In this document: piece after piece, positions 1 to 8,496 of the stretch | Position numbering within the stretch: the stretch's first letter is position 1 | How the letters are laid out: the number at the start of each line of letters is the position of its first letter | NCBI GenBank assembly: GCA_947311105.1 | Contig: CAMZKG010000014.1 | Span: forward strand, 1-42,678 | Origin: an uncultured Saprospiraceae bacterium | Lineage (GTDB): Bacteria; Bacteroidota; Bacteroidia; Chitinophagales; Saprospiraceae | Direction of reading: 5' to 3' | DNA length: 42,678 bases | Notes under the pieces: model-generated | Told to the model about the DNA's origin: nothing | The model's input: only the letters and a program-made list of their open reading frames with translations | Databases searched by the model: none | Program-made: the position numbers and the translations under genes

Positions 1-97
1 TTAGGTTAATCGCATATATTATTTTTTCAAACTTCGATTCAGGCATTAACTTCTATTTTACGCAATTTAGCCAAAGACATAACTTGCAATAAATAGA

Positions 98-124
98 AAA
101 AAGCCAGTGTTTGTAGGGCTTTTT
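98..124 (+). terminator. Possible intrinsic terminator of an upstream off-window gene
   Basis: AAAAAGCC and GGCTTTTT can pair around an 11-nt loop and the 3' arm ends in five T. The stem is short and half A/T, and no gene lies immediately upstream in the window, so it is only a candidate. Confidence 0.35.
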
Positions 125-184
125 GCTACTTTTTTTACAAAAAAAATGACCGAACCATTGTTACTTACATTGTGGCAAAATCTT

Positions 185-286
185 GGTGCCCCTATTTTTA
201 GGCAGAAAATAGGCATTTTTGTGTATTTTGAAGCTATTTTTTTTGAAGCGTAGCTAGGCTACATGAAGAAAAAATAGCAAAAACAG
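185..286 (+). repeat. 102-bp interspersed repeat, copy A
   Basis: This segment is nearly identical to the reverse complement of 23769-23870, and a decayed partial copy lies near 18050-18110. Shared blocks include 'ttttaggca', 'aataggcatttttgtgt', 'gaagctatttttttt' and 'gaagcgtagctaggctac'. The core 'gtagctaggctac' is close to palindromic. All copies lie between genes. Confidence 0.75.
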
Positions 287-551
287 TTACAATCTCCTTT
301 CTTTATTTATTGGTGACAACGACTTTGCGGAGTAGGCTCAACTGTTTGTCCGAAGCGTAGAAAAAATCTGTTAAAAAGTGGCTAAGCCCTAGATTCTGAA
401 CGGAGCTATCGTCCTATTTTTACCCTATACCATTGTGCTAAAAACCAAACGCCCGTTTGACTCATCAATAAATAACAACACTCCTACAAAAAACACCCTA
501 TTCATACCCAACAATCCACCCAAATATGAACAATTTTTCCCAAAGATTCCC

Positions 552-559
552 TACTTTTG
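552..559 (+). promoter_or_regulatory. Candidate -7 box (TACTTTTG) for the helicase gene
   Basis: TACTTTTG matches the Bacteroidota -7 consensus TAnnTTTG and lies 18 nt before the ATG at 578. No good TTG box is visible at the expected distance upstream. If it is real, transcription would begin after the TTG codon at 557, which favours ATG 578 as the start. Confidence 0.4.
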
Positions 560-577
560 AGCAAACTATCAAACATC

Positions 578-3037
578 ATGGTAATCAATAAAGAATTAGA
601 CCTAGCGTGGGAATTTGTCGAAAACACCAACCGCAATGTATTCCTTACGGGAAAAGCAGGAACAGGTAAGACCACTTTTTTGCGCAAGCTAAAAAATCAC
701 TCTCTCAAAAGATTGGTTATTGTCGCCCCTACAGGAGTCGCCGCCATCAATGCCAAAGGACAAACCATTCATTCCTTTTTTCAAATGCCTTTTGGACCAG
801 TTTTGCCAGAAGGTGCTCCTGGGCATGGAGCTAGAATTCAGCGAAAGTTTAACCGCAAAAAAATTGATATTATCCAATCGCTGGACTTAGTGATTATTGA
901 TGAAATCAGTATGGTTAGAGCTGACTTACTGGATGGAATTGACCAAGTTTTACGGCGGTATCGGGGCAATAGCTTGCCTTTTGGTGGTGTGCAATTGTTG
1001 ATGATTGGAGACCTACAACAGCTCTCCCCCGTGGTGAAGCCCGAAGAATGGGACTTGCTCCGACCCCACTACGAAAATCCCTATTTTTTTAGTAGCCTAG
1101 CGTATCAAAAAGCCAATCCTGTAAACATCGAGTTAAAGCATATCTACCGACAAGATGACCAATTTTTCATTGATATACTTAACGAAATTAGAGAAGGCAA
1201 CCTGAGCCCCGCTTCCACCGAAGCGCTCAACAAACGACACATCCCCAACTTTGTCCCACCCAAAGACGAAGGGTATATCACGCTCACGACCCACAATCGT
1301 TTGGCTGACCAAATGAACCGTACAGAGCTGGCTCGTATTAAAAATCCAACCTTCGTCTATAAGGCGAAAGTGGATGATAATTTCCCAGAGCATGCCTACC
1401 CTACTGCCGAACGGCTAGAATTAAAAAAAGGGGCGCAAGTGATGTTTATCAAAAATGATAGCAATCCATTGAAAAGATATTTTAATGGTAAAATTGGGAC
1501 CATCATTGACTTGGATAATGACGGGCTGACCGTACGCTGTCCAGGCGACTTGGAAGACATTGAAGTTACCCCCGAAGTCTGGGAAAATATTAAATATTCC
1601 ATCGACAAAGTGACCAAAGATATTACGTCAGATGTGCAAGGTTCGTTTTCACAAATCCCCTTACGTCTGGCTTGGGCGATTACCATACACAAAAGTCAGG
1701 GTTTGACCTTCGAGCGTGCCATCATCGATGCAGAATCTTCTTTTGCACATGGACAGACTTATGTGGCGCTTAGTCGTTGCAAAACCCTAGAAGGTATCGT
1801 TCTCAAAAGACCTATCGGTCAAAAAAGTATCATCAATGACGGACGCGTCACGAGTTTTACCAATGACATCGAAGCCAACTTGCCCGATACCGAAGCACTT
1901 AACCAATCCAAAAAGGAATTTGAGCTTAGTCTTATCCACGAACTATTTGATTTTCAGCCTTTTACGTACCCATTGCGCCGATTAGTCAGCATTGCCAGCA
2001 ATCATCAAAAGGTCATTACGGGGGAGCTATTTGAGCCTTTATTTCACCTAAAAAATGAAGTAATCGAGCCCCTAGTACCTACCAATAATAGCTTCAAAAA
2101 TCAACTCATCCAAATGAGTACAAATCTAACTCAGCCTTCATTGGATGACCAGATTCAGGCGCGCATCAAAAAGGCGGTGGCGTATTTTCAAAAAGTGCTG
2201 AATGAACAAATCAAAAATCCTTTAGCAGCGCTCACTTATTCCACCGACAACCAGTCTATTAAAAAGGATTTGAAAAAACATTTTCAGAAATTAGATGAAT
2301 TGATTCATATCAAATCCATCGTTCTCCAGGCCATGAGTAATGGTTTTAGCGTAAGCGACTACCTAAAAACTAGGGCCATCGCTCTACTCAACAAACCCAA
2401 AAAAGCTCGGGAGAAAAAAGAATATAATTTTGGTGGCAAACACGGAGAATTGGTGGCCGCTCTGCGTGCCTTTCGGAATGAAATGGCTGAAGAAGAAGAT
2501 GTCGCCCATTTTCAAATTTTCACGCAGGCTTCTCTATTTGAGATGATAGAATACTTGCCTATTACCACCGATCAATTACTCGCCGTTAAGGGTATTGGAA
2601 AAAATAAAATTAAAAATTATGGTGAAGAAATTATCGAGATTATCCGAGCCTATCGAGAAGCCAATGACATCACCCCTGAAGTGGATATCCTTGCGGAAAG
2701 ACCGCCCCAAAAGCCTAGTGTAAAAAAAGGAGAAACCCATCAAAAATCTTTTGACCTTTTCAAAAGCGGCCTATCTATCCCCGAAATCGCAGAAAAACGC
2801 GGGTTGGTAGCTAGTACCATCGAAGGACATCTGGCTCGTTTTGTTGCTTCGGGCGATCTTCCTATCACCGACATCATCCCCAAAGAAAAATATGAAAGCC
2901 TAAAAAAAATTATAGAAGAGACTCAATCTGACGAAGTAAAAGTACTGAAAGAAGCCGCAGGAAAAGATTATTCTTGGGGGGAACTTCGGATGGTACTGGC
3001 AGAGATAAAATCTTCTAAAAATAATGCTTCTTCGTGA
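578..3037 (+). CDS. PIF1-like helicase with HRDC and C-terminal HTH domains
   Basis: An 819-residue superfamily 1 helicase counted from ATG 578. The ORF track starts seven codons earlier at a TTG, which overlaps a candidate -7 promoter box, so I prefer the ATG. The N-terminal part has a Walker A motif (GKAGTGKTT), a Walker B-like IIDEIS, and the late helicase motifs HKSQGLTFERAI and YVALSRC, typical of PIF1/RecD-like DNA helicases. Around residues 610-690 comes an HRDC domain (FQIFTQASLFEMIEYLP, LLAVKGIGKNKIKNYG), followed near 720-770 by a helix-turn-helix segment (LSIPEIAEKRGLVASTIEGHL) of the kind found at the end of Bacteroidota helicases. It probably unwinds DNA in repair or replication restart; HRDC and HTH should help DNA binding. 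It is transcribed alone. Family assignment is firm, cellular role inferred. Confidence 0.9.
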   Translation: MVINKELDLAWEFVENTNRNVFLTGKAGTGKTTFLRKLKNHSLKRLVIVAPTGVAAINAKGQTIHSFFQMPFGPVLPEGAPGHGARIQRKFNRKKIDIIQSLDLVIIDEISMVRADLLDGIDQVLRRYRGNSLPFGGVQLLMIGDLQQLSPVVKPEEWDLLRPHYENPYFFSSLAYQKANPVNIELKHIYRQDDQFFIDILNEIREGNLSPASTEALNKRHIPNFVPPKDEGYITLTTHNRLADQMNRTELARIKNPTFVYKAKVDDNFPEHAYPTAERLELKKGAQVMFIKNDSNPLKRYFNGKIGTIIDLDNDGLTVRCPGDLEDIEVTPEVWENIKYSIDKVTKDITSDVQGSFSQIPLRLAWAITIHKSQGLTFERAIIDAESSFAHGQTYVALSRCKTLEGIVLKRPIGQKSIINDGRVTSFTNDIEANLPDTEALNQSKKEFELSLIHELFDFQPFTYPLRRLVSIASNHQKVITGELFEPLFHLKNEVIEPLVPTNNSFKNQLIQMSTNLTQPSLDDQIQARIKKAVAYFQKVLNEQIKNPLAALTYSTDNQSIKKDLKKHFQKLDELIHIKSIVLQAMSNGFSVSDYLKTRAIALLNKPKKAREKKEYNFGGKHGELVAALRAFRNEMAEEEDVAHFQIFTQASLFEMIEYLPITTDQLLAVKGIGKNKIKNYGEEIIEIIRAYREANDITPEVDILAERPPQKPSVKKGETHQKSFDLFKSGLSIPEIAEKRGLVASTIEGHLARFVASGDLPITDIIPKEKYESLKKIIEETQSDEVKVLKEAAGKDYSWGELRMVLAEIKSSKNNASS

Positions 3038-3054
3038 TGACATCGTAATTTGAG

Positions 3055-3147
3055 TTTAGCGAAGGTTTAAGAAACCACTAGTTTTAACTATCTTCTTGGT
3101 ATTTTTATCATTAGGGCTTGGGCTATAGCGAAGGTTTCTCAAACCAG
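3055..3147 (+). repeat. About 93-bp direct repeat, copy 1
   Basis: It starts 18 bp after the helicase stop codon and is almost identical to 3248-3338. The shared sequence begins 'tttagcgaaggtttaagaaa' and ends 'aaggtttctcaaaccag'; differences are a few substitutions and indels near the right half. Both ends carry related 'aaggttt..aaacc' words. No coding potential is apparent. Confidence 0.8.
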
Positions 3148-3247
3148 CCTAAAAATTGGATATCACAGAATAAAATTTTGCGAAATCCCCAAATAAAAAA
3201 GGACATTAACTTTTCGGAGTGGACTCAACAATTGCACAATTGAACCA

Positions 3248-3338
3248 TTTAGCGAAGGTTTAAGAAACCACTAGTTTTAACTATCTTCTTGGTATTTTTA
3301 TCGTTAGGGCTTTGGCTTACCAAGGTTTCTCAAACCAG
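3248..3338 (+). repeat. About 91-bp direct repeat, copy 2
   Basis: Second copy of the repeat at 3055-3147, separated by 100 bp that includes an 'aataaaattttgcgaaa' stretch resembling one near 18495. It lies between the convergent helicase gene and the outer-membrane protein gene. Confidence 0.8.
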
Positions 3339-3400
3339 ATGTAATAACAATGGTTTACGATATGAAGCGGCCTCGGTTGCTGTACCAGGTGAGTCTGCGG

Positions 3401-4429
3401 TCATCTTCGCTTATTAGTGGTTTTATTGTTCTTTCTGCGGAGAAACTTAGGAATCAAATGAAATTTTTTCCTTTTGAAATTTGGATCATCAAAACGACTA
3501 CGGAACGGTCTAAAAGTGTACTGTATATTAGCATATATACCCCCTAAATATAATGGGAAGCTATGCTTTGTTTCTATTTGTTTTGTAAAAAATTTATTTC
3601 CAAAATCATCCATAATAAATTCAGTGTGTCTGAGAGACAATTCCCATTCATTCTTCGGTAGCTTCCATGTTCTTCTAATATCTCTAAAGCCTATTTCCAT
3701 TCGGATTCCCCTTCTTTTTTTATTTTTTTTGCTAAATCCAATAGCAAAATTTGTGGAAGGCAAAGTTGAAAGCCGATTTGCAGAGTTCGTTATGACGGTA
3801 AACGTACCTTCATCTTCAAGAGAAATACGATCTCCTTCAATGCTATTATACCACCCTTCTCCTCCATATCCTACAGACTCATCCCGAAAAGTTCTATTAT
3901 TTTCATATTGATCGACATTAAAGTTTACTAGGTAATGTATTTGCCATTTTCTTTTTTTGGAAAGAAAATGGTGAAAGTCGAACCCCCATTGGTTGGATTT
4001 AACCGTAAGGGTTTTGCCTAAAAACATATCAGGTAAACCAAGCCCTCCTACATACGGTACAATCTTGAATTTTCCAGGCGGATTCCCTTCCCACTCTTCA
4101 TTTAGATAAGTACCGTCCCACACAAAATACTTTCGATAGTATATTTTATGATTATAGGTTATGCTGAGCCATTTTTTCACATCGTATTTGATTCCAATAA
4201 TTGGTGCATGAATCAAGCTCGTCTTCATCGTAAAATATTCATTGCCATTATCATTCCAAATCCAATTGTTTTCACTCAAATCATTGGTTAAGCTTGGGAT
4301 ATTAGCCAAGTGCTCATACCCTATGTTAACTTCCCATTTGCTATTCTGAGCAAATAGAACATTGCTCAGAAGAATAAAAGCAAGAGCCCAAAGGCTCTTG
4401 CTGCAAGATTTTTTACTCATTTTATTCAT
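3401..4429 (-). CDS. Putative outer-membrane beta-barrel protein, unknown function
   Basis: I do not recognise a named family. From the start at 4429 (or 4420) it has about 342 residues; the ORF-track start at 4459 would overlap the upstream lipoprotein gene and leave the signal peptide internal. The N-terminus is a typical signal peptide (SLWALAFILLSNVLFAQ) cleaved after AQ. The mature part is rich in alternating aromatic/polar segments and Tyr/Trp (WLSITYNHKIYYRKYF, WGFDFHHFL, GIRMEIGFRDI, LYLGGIYANIQYTF), as expected of strands in an outer-membrane barrel. The C-terminus is very basic (FKRKKFHLIPKFLRRKNNK), which is unusual for a barrel end and may be a periplasmic tail. It directly follows the PKD lipoprotein gene, so the pair is probably co-transcribed and may act together at the cell surface. 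Confidence 0.65.
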   Translation of the reverse strand: MNKMSKKSCSKSLWALAFILLSNVLFAQNSKWEVNIGYEHLANIPSLTNDLSENNWIWNDNGNEYFTMKTSLIHAPIIGIKYDVKKWLSITYNHKIYYRKYFVWDGTYLNEEWEGNPPGKFKIVPYVGGLGLPDMFLGKTLTVKSNQWGFDFHHFLSKKRKWQIHYLVNFNVDQYENNRTFRDESVGYGGEGWYNSIEGDRISLEDEGTFTVITNSANRLSTLPSTNFAIGFSKKNKKRRGIRMEIGFRDIRRTWKLPKNEWELSLRHTEFIMDDFGNKFFTKQIETKHSFPLYLGGIYANIQYTFRPFRSRFDDPNFKRKKFHLIPKFLRRKNNKTTNKRR

Positions 4430-4446
4430 CTTTTTTGTATTAAATT

Positions 4447-6162
4447 CTATTGCTCGCAAAGAAATCCAGGAGATTGCATAGTGTTTTGAGTAAGGTAAAG
4501 GTACCCATTTACTTTGTATTCTATCATAACAGGAGCAATATCTTTTACCCTGACCTGCTTGTCACCTCCGAATTGAATGCCCCCTAAATTATCTTTAAAT
4601 GTTTTAGATTTTTTAAAAACAGTTCCTGCTGGGGACTCGATGAGTTGTCTTGGTTCCGAGCACTCACAGCCATTATTATCATTAGCATATACATTGCCAA
4701 TAAAATTCACATCTAAATCTCCCTGTGTTTTTCTCCACTTAACATTGTTCTTATTCCAAATGTGCTTTCCACCTCGGTGCTCGAAGTACTTAATTTTGGC
4801 CTTGAATATTTGATCCCACCACTTAACATCGGCTCCTAAATCATAGCGGTATTTGATTTTTTTTGTATCATCTCCATCACGAAATTTCCATAACCAACTA
4901 GACTTAGGATCACGGTCACAACAAAAGAGCCCCGTCAAGTCAAGAGTTTTTTTAATGGAAGCCTGCCCATTAGGGCAGTAAGTTGACTTAATGACCAATG
5001 TTACATCAAAGTCCTTATTGCAAGGAAATGTATGCGTAGGATTTCTTTCTGTTGATGATGTCCCATCGCCAAAATCCCATTCCCACGCTGTAATAGTACC
5101 GTACTTTACGGATGATTGATCAACAAAACTAACTGCATTATCAATGCCTACCGAATTATTAAAGTCTGCGGTACATTCATCCGTAAAATTAATGGTTTTG
5201 CAGTAACTTTCTGCGCAGGTAACACCCTTTTTTTGGCTTACAATATAATCCTTATCGACTTTCTTAATTTGATAAGTATGGTGAACTCCGTTTGTATCGA
5301 CAACCGTTGTATCCTTAACGGAAGCTATAGTATAGTACCAAGTTGTATCACTGACTACGTCGTAGGCTGTATAAGCAACACAAATGTCGTAGGAGCCTGG
5401 GGATGTGAAGTGATGTGTAAAACTTGTTTCATCTTTATGTGTATCGGAAGAACCTCCTATGCTCCAAATAAGATGACTATCTCCGTTCAATGGGGTACCT
5501 GAATAGGTAATAAATGCATCAAGATTATTGTAGTTTAGTTGAACAGAGAACTCTGGAAGGCAGGCGCCTCTAAAGTTAACACCATTTGTGGTTTCATCTT
5601 TTGGGCTTAGTGGTCGAATACCCTTAACAATGTCTCGTAGTTCATTCTTGTGAGAGATTTCGGCTTCTGCAACAATATCCCCCTTGTACTTTATTTGTTC
5701 ACCAATTTGTACAATCCCATCGACACTCATTAGGGTGGCAAGTGCATCATCTAGCTCTGGGCATGATTTGGTTTGAGAAGGGTCAAATCCTTTGTCCAAT
5801 AAATCACATTCTTGTATCTCATAGGCACGACGCATGGAAATGAAACCAGGAAACTGTTCTTCCCATTCATCAAGTTCAGGGTGCTCGAAACATTCATCAA
5901 CATAATCTCTTTGGCCAACATTCTGTTGCTGCATCATTAAGACTGTTAAATCTTTGTAGGCTTTCTCAAAAGCAGCTTGACTCTCGAATTTAAGATAGCT
6001 TCCATCTTCCCAATTCTTATCCAGTTTATGAATAACAACTTCTCCTGCTGGCTTCTCTATATTTATAGCAGATTGCTTGTTGTCCTTGTTGCAACCCATG
6101 ATAGTCAAGCCTGTCAGAATTATTCCGAATAAGAAAAGGATTGTAATAAAAAATTTACTCAT
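4447..6162 (-). CDS. PKD-domain lipoprotein
   Basis: A 571-residue lipoprotein. The N-terminus is hydrophobic and ends in a lipobox (LTIMGC, Cys24), so it should be lipidated and held in the outer or inner membrane. Residues about 325-405 form a PKD domain with the hallmark WEWDFGDGTSSTERNPTHTF. A second immunoglobulin-like segment around 205-265 (SHLIWSIGGSS, SPGSYDICVAYT) looks PKD-related. The cysteine-rich middle (CCDRDPKSSW) and the C-terminal part match nothing I know. The gene starts about 120 bp after the small HTH gene and ends 17 bp before the putative outer-membrane protein start, which suggests one transcription unit. PKD domains normally mediate protein or polysaccharide contacts; the exact role is unknown. 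Confidence 0.75.
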   Translation of the reverse strand: MSKFFITILFLFGIILTGLTIMGCNKDNKQSAINIEKPAGEVVIHKLDKNWEDGSYLKFESQAAFEKAYKDLTVLMMQQQNVGQRDYVDECFEHPELDEWEEQFPGFISMRRAYEIQECDLLDKGFDPSQTKSCPELDDALATLMSVDGIVQIGEQIKYKGDIVAEAEISHKNELRDIVKGIRPLSPKDETTNGVNFRGACLPEFSVQLNYNNLDAFITYSGTPLNGDSHLIWSIGGSSDTHKDETSFTHHFTSPGSYDICVAYTAYDVVSDTTWYYTIASVKDTTVVDTNGVHHTYQIKKVDKDYIVSQKKGVTCAESYCKTINFTDECTADFNNSVGIDNAVSFVDQSSVKYGTITAWEWDFGDGTSSTERNPTHTFPCNKDFDVTLVIKSTYCPNGQASIKKTLDLTGLFCCDRDPKSSWLWKFRDGDDTKKIKYRYDLGADVKWWDQIFKAKIKYFEHRGGKHIWNKNNVKWRKTQGDLDVNFIGNVYANDNNGCECSEPRQLIESPAGTVFKKSKTFKDNLGGIQFGGDKQVRVKDIAPVMIEYKVNGYLYLTQNTMQSPGFLCEQ

Positions 6163-6284
6163 TTTGTTTAATTATTTTTGAAAAACTAGCCAATATCAGC
6201 TATTGGGATTTAAATTATTCAAAACCCAATGCAAAGTAACTAGGTAGCTAATTAAAAAAATGTCTCAAAATGTATCAAATTGTA

Positions 6285-6473
6285 TCATTTCGTCTCAACA
6301 AAATTCTTTTCATCTTTTTCAACCCCAAAAAGAGCTAATATTTTGTTCTGATCCTTGGGTGCTAACAACCCCTTGGGTATTTCAATTTTACTCTTTTTAA
6401 GTTTTCTACTCAATGTTGCCCGTGAAATCCCTAATTCATCTGCTAATTGCTGTCTAGTTTTGAAAATTTTCAT
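6285..6473 (-). CDS. Small helix-turn-helix protein
   Basis: A 62-residue protein counted from the ATG at 6473 (MKIFKTRQQLADELG...). The ORF track starts at 6536, but that would overlap the preceding gene and add residues that do not look like a domain; an ATG at 6515 is also possible. Residues 6-28 form a clear helix-turn-helix (TRQQLADELGISRATLSRKLKK), followed by a short tail. It is too small to carry a sensor domain. Position between two secreted or surface protein genes on the same strand suggests a local transcriptional regulator, but that is inference. Confidence 0.65.
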   Translation of the reverse strand: MKIFKTRQQLADELGISRATLSRKLKKSKIEIPKGLLAPKDQNKILALFGVEKDEKNFVETK

Positions 6474-6504
6474 CGTATCTATTAGTTTATTTTTCACATT
6501 TATT

Positions 6505-6868
6505 TTAGCTAACATCTTGTAGTGTTGAATATTCAAAACTTTCTTTTATTACGTCGACCAATAGCAGTTCACGTATATCACTTGTTACCTGAATACTAAA
6601 TTCATTGCTGCCATCTACATAATACTGACTTAACTCATCATACGGAAAGCACAATTTTGATAACTGCTTATTAGGTTCTTGCCACACCCACCATTTCACA
6701 TCAGTTCCACATGCTTCTAAGCTAGGAAGCCAAGTGGAACCACAGAATGTAGGGATTGATACATCGTCAAAATTCCAATTATCAAACTGCGGTACTTGTT
6801 GTGCACTAAGAAAAGGCATTACCCCCCCCCCATAACAACATACTTACGAAAAGAAAAATCTTTTTCAT
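6505..6868 (-). pseudogene. Secreted protein gene, frame broken at a G10 tract (possible phase variation)
   Basis: The ORF track shows only 104 residues starting at 6819. Reading upstream on the minus strand gives ATG at 6868 and MKKIFLFVSMLLWGG, the first half of a signal peptide, then a run of ten G (6822-6831). With ten G the frame meets a stop after NAFS. With nine G it joins the ORF exactly, giving ...LLWGGVMPFLSAQQVPQ, a complete signal peptide with an AQ cleavage site and a 120-residue protein. The mature part (CGTDVKWWVWQEPN, YDELSQYYVDG) is not a family I know. It ends just inside the longer start of the HTH gene. Either the tract switches the gene on and off, or one G is a base-calling error. 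Confidence 0.7.
6822..6831 (-). repeat. G10 homopolymer within a signal-peptide coding region
   Basis: Ten consecutive C on the plus strand, ten G in the coding sense. Its length decides whether the signal peptide is in frame with the rest of the secreted protein. Such tracts mutate by slippage at high rate in phase-variable genes; they are also a common site of sequencing error. Confidence 0.85.
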
Positions 6869-7188
6869 GATTAAAAAGTTTAAAATATTAACAAATAGTT
6901 TAACGAAATCATTGATATAATAGCTGCCTTCCAGCAAACAATGAATCCTTAAACTTTACAAAAGGCGTACAAAAAGACCTACCTAGCCGGACTGTATTCC
7001 TAGATAAAAACTCACTTCTTATCTTCAAAGTCTAGCCAAATAGCTCCGTGAAAGTATAGTAATAAAACGTTGCAGACCGCTAAGATAACAAGAAACTCTA
7101 TAAAATTCAAATTTAGCTAACAATATTTTTGCAGCATTTTGATTAATCTAGGTTTAAGCTTAGCCCGAAAAGTCGTTGTAGTCTCTAA
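6869..7188. other. Gene-free interval
   Basis: About 320 bp upstream of the secreted-protein gene and downstream of the VWA gene. I see no reading frame, RNA gene, strong hairpin or clear TAnnTTTG box here. Confidence 0.5.
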
Positions 7189-8319
7189 CTAAGCTCCAAA
7201 TCGCTCCAAAGACTCTCGCTTAATGGCAGCGCCCATCAATTCGGGAAAGAGATCAGGAGTGCAAGCAAAAACAGGCACATCCAATTGACGAAGACTTTGC
7301 GCCATATTCTCATCATAAGCGGGCGTACCTTCGTCATCTAGCGCCAGCAAAGAAATCATATTGACACCAGAATGGACAATGGCTTTTGCCAGAGCTAAAG
7401 TTTCCTCTTCCATACCGCCATCGTACAAATCCGAAATCAAGATAAGTATCGTATCTTCAGGTCTTTCGACCAAATTTTGGGCATAATGCAGGGCAGGAGC
7501 AATGTCTGTGCCCCCACCTATCTGCGTCCCAAATAATAAATCTACAGGATCATCTAATTGCTCCGTCAAATCTACAATAGATGTATCAAAAACAACAACA
7601 TGCGTCTTAATGCTTTTCATGGTCGCCAATACGCTACCAAAAATCCCCGCATAAACCACCGAAGATGCCATAGAGCCACTTTGATCTACCAATAAAATGA
7701 TCGTCCTAAGCTGTCTTGACTTTCGGGTATAACCGATTAATTCTTCGGCAATGATGGTTTTTAATTTGGGTTGATAGTGCTTTAGATTTAAGCGAATGGT
7801 TGTTTTTAGGTCAATTTCGTTGAGTTTGGGGTTTCGTTTACGTCCTGCACGATTGAGCGCTCCACGGACGGCTTGTAGTAGTTGATTTTTTAATTTTTCT
7901 TCCAATCTATCGACCAGTTTTCGGACAACCAAAGAAGCAGTGCTTCGGGTTTTTTCCGGAATAACGGATTTTAGCGAAAGCAATGTGGCGACCAAGTGCA
8001 CATCGGGCTCTAATTGCTCCAAAAGCTCTGGTTCAAGCAGCAATTCCTTCAACCCTAACCGCTCTATGGCATCTTGCTGCATGATTCTGACAACAGGCTT
8101 AGGAAAATAGCGTCGAATGTCCCCCAACCACCGATTGACATTGGGCGCCGAACTCCCTAAACCGCCTTCGCGCCCTGTGTCATACAAGGCTTCCAAGACG
8201 GCATCCATTTGGACTTCCGCCGCGTCTAACTCGACGCCTTCACCGTCTTCTTCGCTACTGTTGTTTTTATCTGCTTCCGCTCCTAGAATTAAGCGCCAGC
8301 GCTTTATTTGGTCTTTCAT
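7189..8319 (-). CDS. VWA-domain protein, YehP/CoxE-like
   Basis: 376 residues from the ATG at 8319 (MKDQIKRWRLILG); the ORF-track start at 8403 runs through an intergenic repeat, and ATG 8343 is a second alternative. The C-terminal half is a von Willebrand factor A domain with an intact metal-ion site: DQSGSMASS (about 212-220), then FDTSIVDLTEQ, GGGTDIAPAL and ISDLYDGG. The N-terminal half is helical and charged, ending in LNLKHYQPKLKTIIAEEL before the VWA domain. This resembles VWA proteins that work with MoxR-type AAA+ ATPases and SWIM-domain proteins in a chaperone-like locus. No such ATPase lies in the window, so the gene is either orphaned or its partners are elsewhere. It is probably cytoplasmic, as no signal peptide is present. 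Confidence 0.8.
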   Translation of the reverse strand: MKDQIKRWRLILGAEADKNNSSEEDGEGVELDAAEVQMDAVLEALYDTGREGGLGSSAPNVNRWLGDIRRYFPKPVVRIMQQDAIERLGLKELLLEPELLEQLEPDVHLVATLLSLKSVIPEKTRSTASLVVRKLVDRLEEKLKNQLLQAVRGALNRAGRKRNPKLNEIDLKTTIRLNLKHYQPKLKTIIAEELIGYTRKSRQLRTIILLVDQSGSMASSVVYAGIFGSVLATMKSIKTHVVVFDTSIVDLTEQLDDPVDLLFGTQIGGGTDIAPALHYAQNLVERPEDTILILISDLYDGGMEEETLALAKAIVHSGVNMISLLALDDEGTPAYDENMAQSLRQLDVPVFACTPDLFPELMGAAIKRESLERFGA

Positions 8320-8343
8320 ATTTTTCTTTGGATGAATGGTGTT

Positions 8344-8496
8344 CATACTATGCACGGTCGTTTGCCAGGCACCGTGTATGGAACCATGCGCACGAACAAA
8401 CATTCGTTTGCCACGGGAATGATGCGCACGGGAGACGAACGGCCGTCGGTTACAACAGGAACCATGCGCACGGGAGACGAACGGCCGTTCGTCTCT
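8344..8496. repeat. Intergenic palindromic repeat cluster
   Basis: Three related units of the form 'ggaaccatgcgcacg(gg)' begin near 8390, 8416 and 8458. The last two continue into 'agacgaacggccgt'. The final unit completes a perfect 22-bp palindrome at 8474-8495 whose half-site is gagacgaacgg. An additional imperfect pair 'tgcacggt'/'accgtgta' lies near 8352-8378. The cluster fills the gap between two minus-strand genes, and the last coding bases of the methyltransferase run into it. Confidence 0.75.

Larger units (their letters stand above)
1..577. other. Gene-free left flank with decayed repeats
   Basis: No convincing reading frame is present. The stretch is AT-rich. It holds a possible terminator hairpin near 98-124, one copy of a 102-bp interspersed repeat (185-286) and a segment near 315-350 that resembles short stretches near 3210 and 18540 (a 'cttt..cgg/cag..ctcaac' pattern). 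It appears to be a resting place for small dispersed repeats between transcription units. Confidence 0.6.

Noticed and set aside
557-577. TTG start of the helicase ORF
   Set aside because: It overlaps a TAnnTTTG -7 box, and an ATG seven codons later keeps the whole helicase domain.
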